Below are positions 62,772-64,000 of a stretch of DNA of 64,000 bases, piece by piece (the first letter of the stretch is position 1; each line of letters starts with the position of its first letter). The notes below the pieces were generated by a model, which was not told the origin of the DNA, made no database searches, and saw only the letters and a list, made by a program, of their open reading frames with translations. The translations under genes and the position numbers were made by a program. Origin of the DNA: Rhodobacteraceae bacterium EL129. GTDB lineage: Bacteria > Pseudomonadota > Alphaproteobacteria > Rhodobacterales > Rhodobacteraceae. Location of the stretch: the NCBI GenBank assembly GCA_900313005.1, contig ONZJ01000002.1, positions 603,001-667,000 of the forward strand. The letters are read 5' to 3'.

Positions 62772-64000
62772 ATGAGCTATAAGTCCGACATCGAAATTGC
62801 CCGCGAGGCCCAGAAAGAACCGATTCAGAAGATCGGTGACAAGCTGGGTATCCCCACCGAACACTTGCTGCCTTATGGACACGACAAGGCAAAGGTGAGC
62901 CAGGAGTACATCAACTCGGTTCAGTCCAACGACAACGGCAAGCTGATCCTAGTGACCGCGATCAACCCGACCCCTGCGGGCGAAGGTAAAACCACAACTA
63001 CCGTGGGTCTGGGCGATGGTCTGAACCGCATCGGTAAAAAAGCGATGGTGTGTATCCGCGAGGCCTCATTGGGGCCAAACTTCGGGATGAAGGGTGGTGC
63101 TGCCGGTGGTGGTTACGCTCAGGTTGTTCCGATGGAAGATATGAACCTGCACTTCACCGGTGACTTCCACGCGATTACATCTGCCCACTCGTTGCTGTCC
63201 GCCATGCTGGACAACCACATCTACTGGGGCAACGCCCAGGAAATCGACACACGTCGCGTCACATGGCGCCGGGTTGTGGACATGAACGACCGCTCCTTGC
63301 GTCAAATCACGTCCAGCTTGGGTGGCGTGTCCAATGGCTTCTCACGCGAAGACGGCTTTGACATCACCGTGGCCTCCGAGGTTATGGCGATCCTGTGCCT
63401 GTCCAAAGATCTCAAGGATCTGGAAAAGCGTCTGGGTGACATGATCGTGGCCTATCGCCGCGACCGCAGCCCTGTCTTTGCTCGCGACATCAAAGCCGAA
63501 GGCGCGATGACCGTTCTGCTGAAAGACGCGATGCAGCCTAACCTGGTGCAGACGCTGGAAAACAACCCGGCCTTCGTGCACGGCGGACCATTCGCCAACA
63601 TCGCCCACGGCTGTAACTCGGTTATCGCTACGACGACTGCTCTGAAAATCTCAGACTACGTTGTAACCGAAGCGGGCTTTGGCGCTGATCTGGGTGCCGA
63701 GAAATTTTTGAACATCAAATGCCGCAAGGCGGGTCTGGCCCCATCAGCGGTTGTTCTGGTTGCTACCATCCGCGCGATGAAAATGAATGGTGGTGTTGCC
63801 AAGGCCGATCTCGGCAATGAGAATGTGGATGCCGTCAAAGCGGGGTGCCCAAACCTGGGCCGTCACATTGAGAACCTGAAATCCTTTGGGGTTCCGGTGA
63901 TTGTTGCGATCAACCACTTTGTGACGGATACCGAAGCCGAAGTGGCCGCGTGTCAGGCGTATGTCGCGGAGCACGGTGCCGAGGCGGTTGTATCACAGCA
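62772..64000 (+). CDS. fhs: Formate-tetrahydrofolate ligase (5' part, runs off window)
   Basis: An open frame from an ATG at 62772 (AAGGA 6 nt upstream) to the end, about 409 of the usual 550-560 residues. It makes 10-formyltetrahydrofolate from formate, ATP and tetrahydrofolate in C1 metabolism. The ATP loop is [18 protein letters not shown] (residues about 67-84); further motifs are [23 protein letters not shown] split across residues near 97-118, and [14 protein letters not shown]. In marine Roseobacters this enzyme serves oxidation of methyl groups from methylated compounds, which fits the flavin demethylase at the other end of the window. Confidence 0.97.
   Translation, partial: MSYKSDIEIAREAQKEPIQKIGDKLGIPTEHLLPYGHDKAKVSQEYINSVQSNDNGKLILVTAINPTPAGEGKTTTTVGLGDGLNRIGKKAMVCIREASLGPNFGMKGGAAGGGYAQVVPMEDMNLHFTGDFHAITSAHSLLSAMLDNHIYWGNAQEIDTRRVTWRRVVDMNDRSLRQITSSLGGVSNGFSREDGFDITVASEVMAILCLSKDLKDLEKRLGDMIVAYRRDRSPVFARDIKAEGAMTVLLKDAMQPNLVQTLENNPAFVHGGPFANIAHGCNSVIATTTALKISDYVVTEAGFGADLGAEKFLNIKCRKAGLAPSAVVLVATIRAMKMNGGVAKADLGNENVDAVKAGCPNLGRHIENLKSFGVPVIVAINHFVTDTEAEVAACQAYVAEHGAEAVVSQ

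Overview
The window reads as chromosomal DNA of a marine alphaproteobacterium of the Rhodobacterales (Roseobacter-type Rhodobacteraceae). This is inference from gene content and style, not from a marker gene: a norCBQD-nnrS cluster beside nirK and pseudoazurin, RTX proteins, a VPLPA-CTERM protein, many ABC transporters for amines, peptides, molybdate and iron, GC-rich codons, and dense operons with many 4-bp start/stop overlaps. No rRNA, tRNA, CRISPR array, transposase or integrase was seen.

Layout. 1-10.2 kb: the 3'-truncated gene of a TMADH-type flavin demethylase, an orphan TadG-like vWA protein, then a five-gene minus-strand operon (spermidine/putrescine-type ABC transporter plus a short-chain dehydrogenase) with a divergent LuxR-type regulator. 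10.2-20.0 kb: a nitrite-to-nitrous-oxide module. norC-norB-norQ-norD, two tiny membrane genes and nnrS run leftward. A DUF1858 redox protein and an NnrR-like Crp/Fnr regulator sit in the middle. Pseudoazurin, nirK and nirV run rightward. Two FNR/NnrR-type palindromes lie in the two divergent promoters. 20.0-23.5 kb: a secreted-type RTX protein whose N-terminus looks like solute-binding domains, next to a decayed Calx-beta/RTX gene. 23.7-36.9 kb: mixed housekeeping and envelope genes (lytic transglycosylase, channel-like protein, LysR, apt, LysE, mtaP, secreted metallophosphoesterase-like protein, SulP transporter, acyltransferase, flavin reductase, GNAT, EcsC). 37-44 kb: an orphan membrane protein with a GAF-like domain after an AT-rich gap, ptsP, lysC, a SnoaL-like protein with an SDR, DUF1178 and NUDIX. 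44.2-48.7 kb: modABC and a ferric-iron ABC permease. 48.7-60.2 kb: a leftward run of uncharacterised catabolic genes (DUF3726, a 565-aa protein, an atypical M19 dipeptidase-like protein, an aldehyde dehydrogenase, LysR, a VioD-like aminotransferase, and an oligopeptide-type ABC transporter without a binding protein). 60.5-64 kb: a VPLPA-CTERM protein, the ferric-iron binding protein that could serve the distant permease, and the start of fhs.

How it fits together. The nir/nor block gives electron delivery (pseudoazurin), nitrite reduction to NO (NirK) and NO reduction to N2O (NorCB), with NO-responsive control by the local regulator. No nitrate or nitrous-oxide reductase is in view. MtaP releases adenine, which Apt salvages. 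The 48.7-60.2 kb block is the best candidate for an undescribed pathway: import of a small peptide-like or amino-acid-derived compound followed by transamination, aldehyde oxidation and an M19-fold enzyme that seems to lack several canonical zinc ligands. The RTX protein with DctP-like and amino-acid-binding-like segments is the most unusual single gene.
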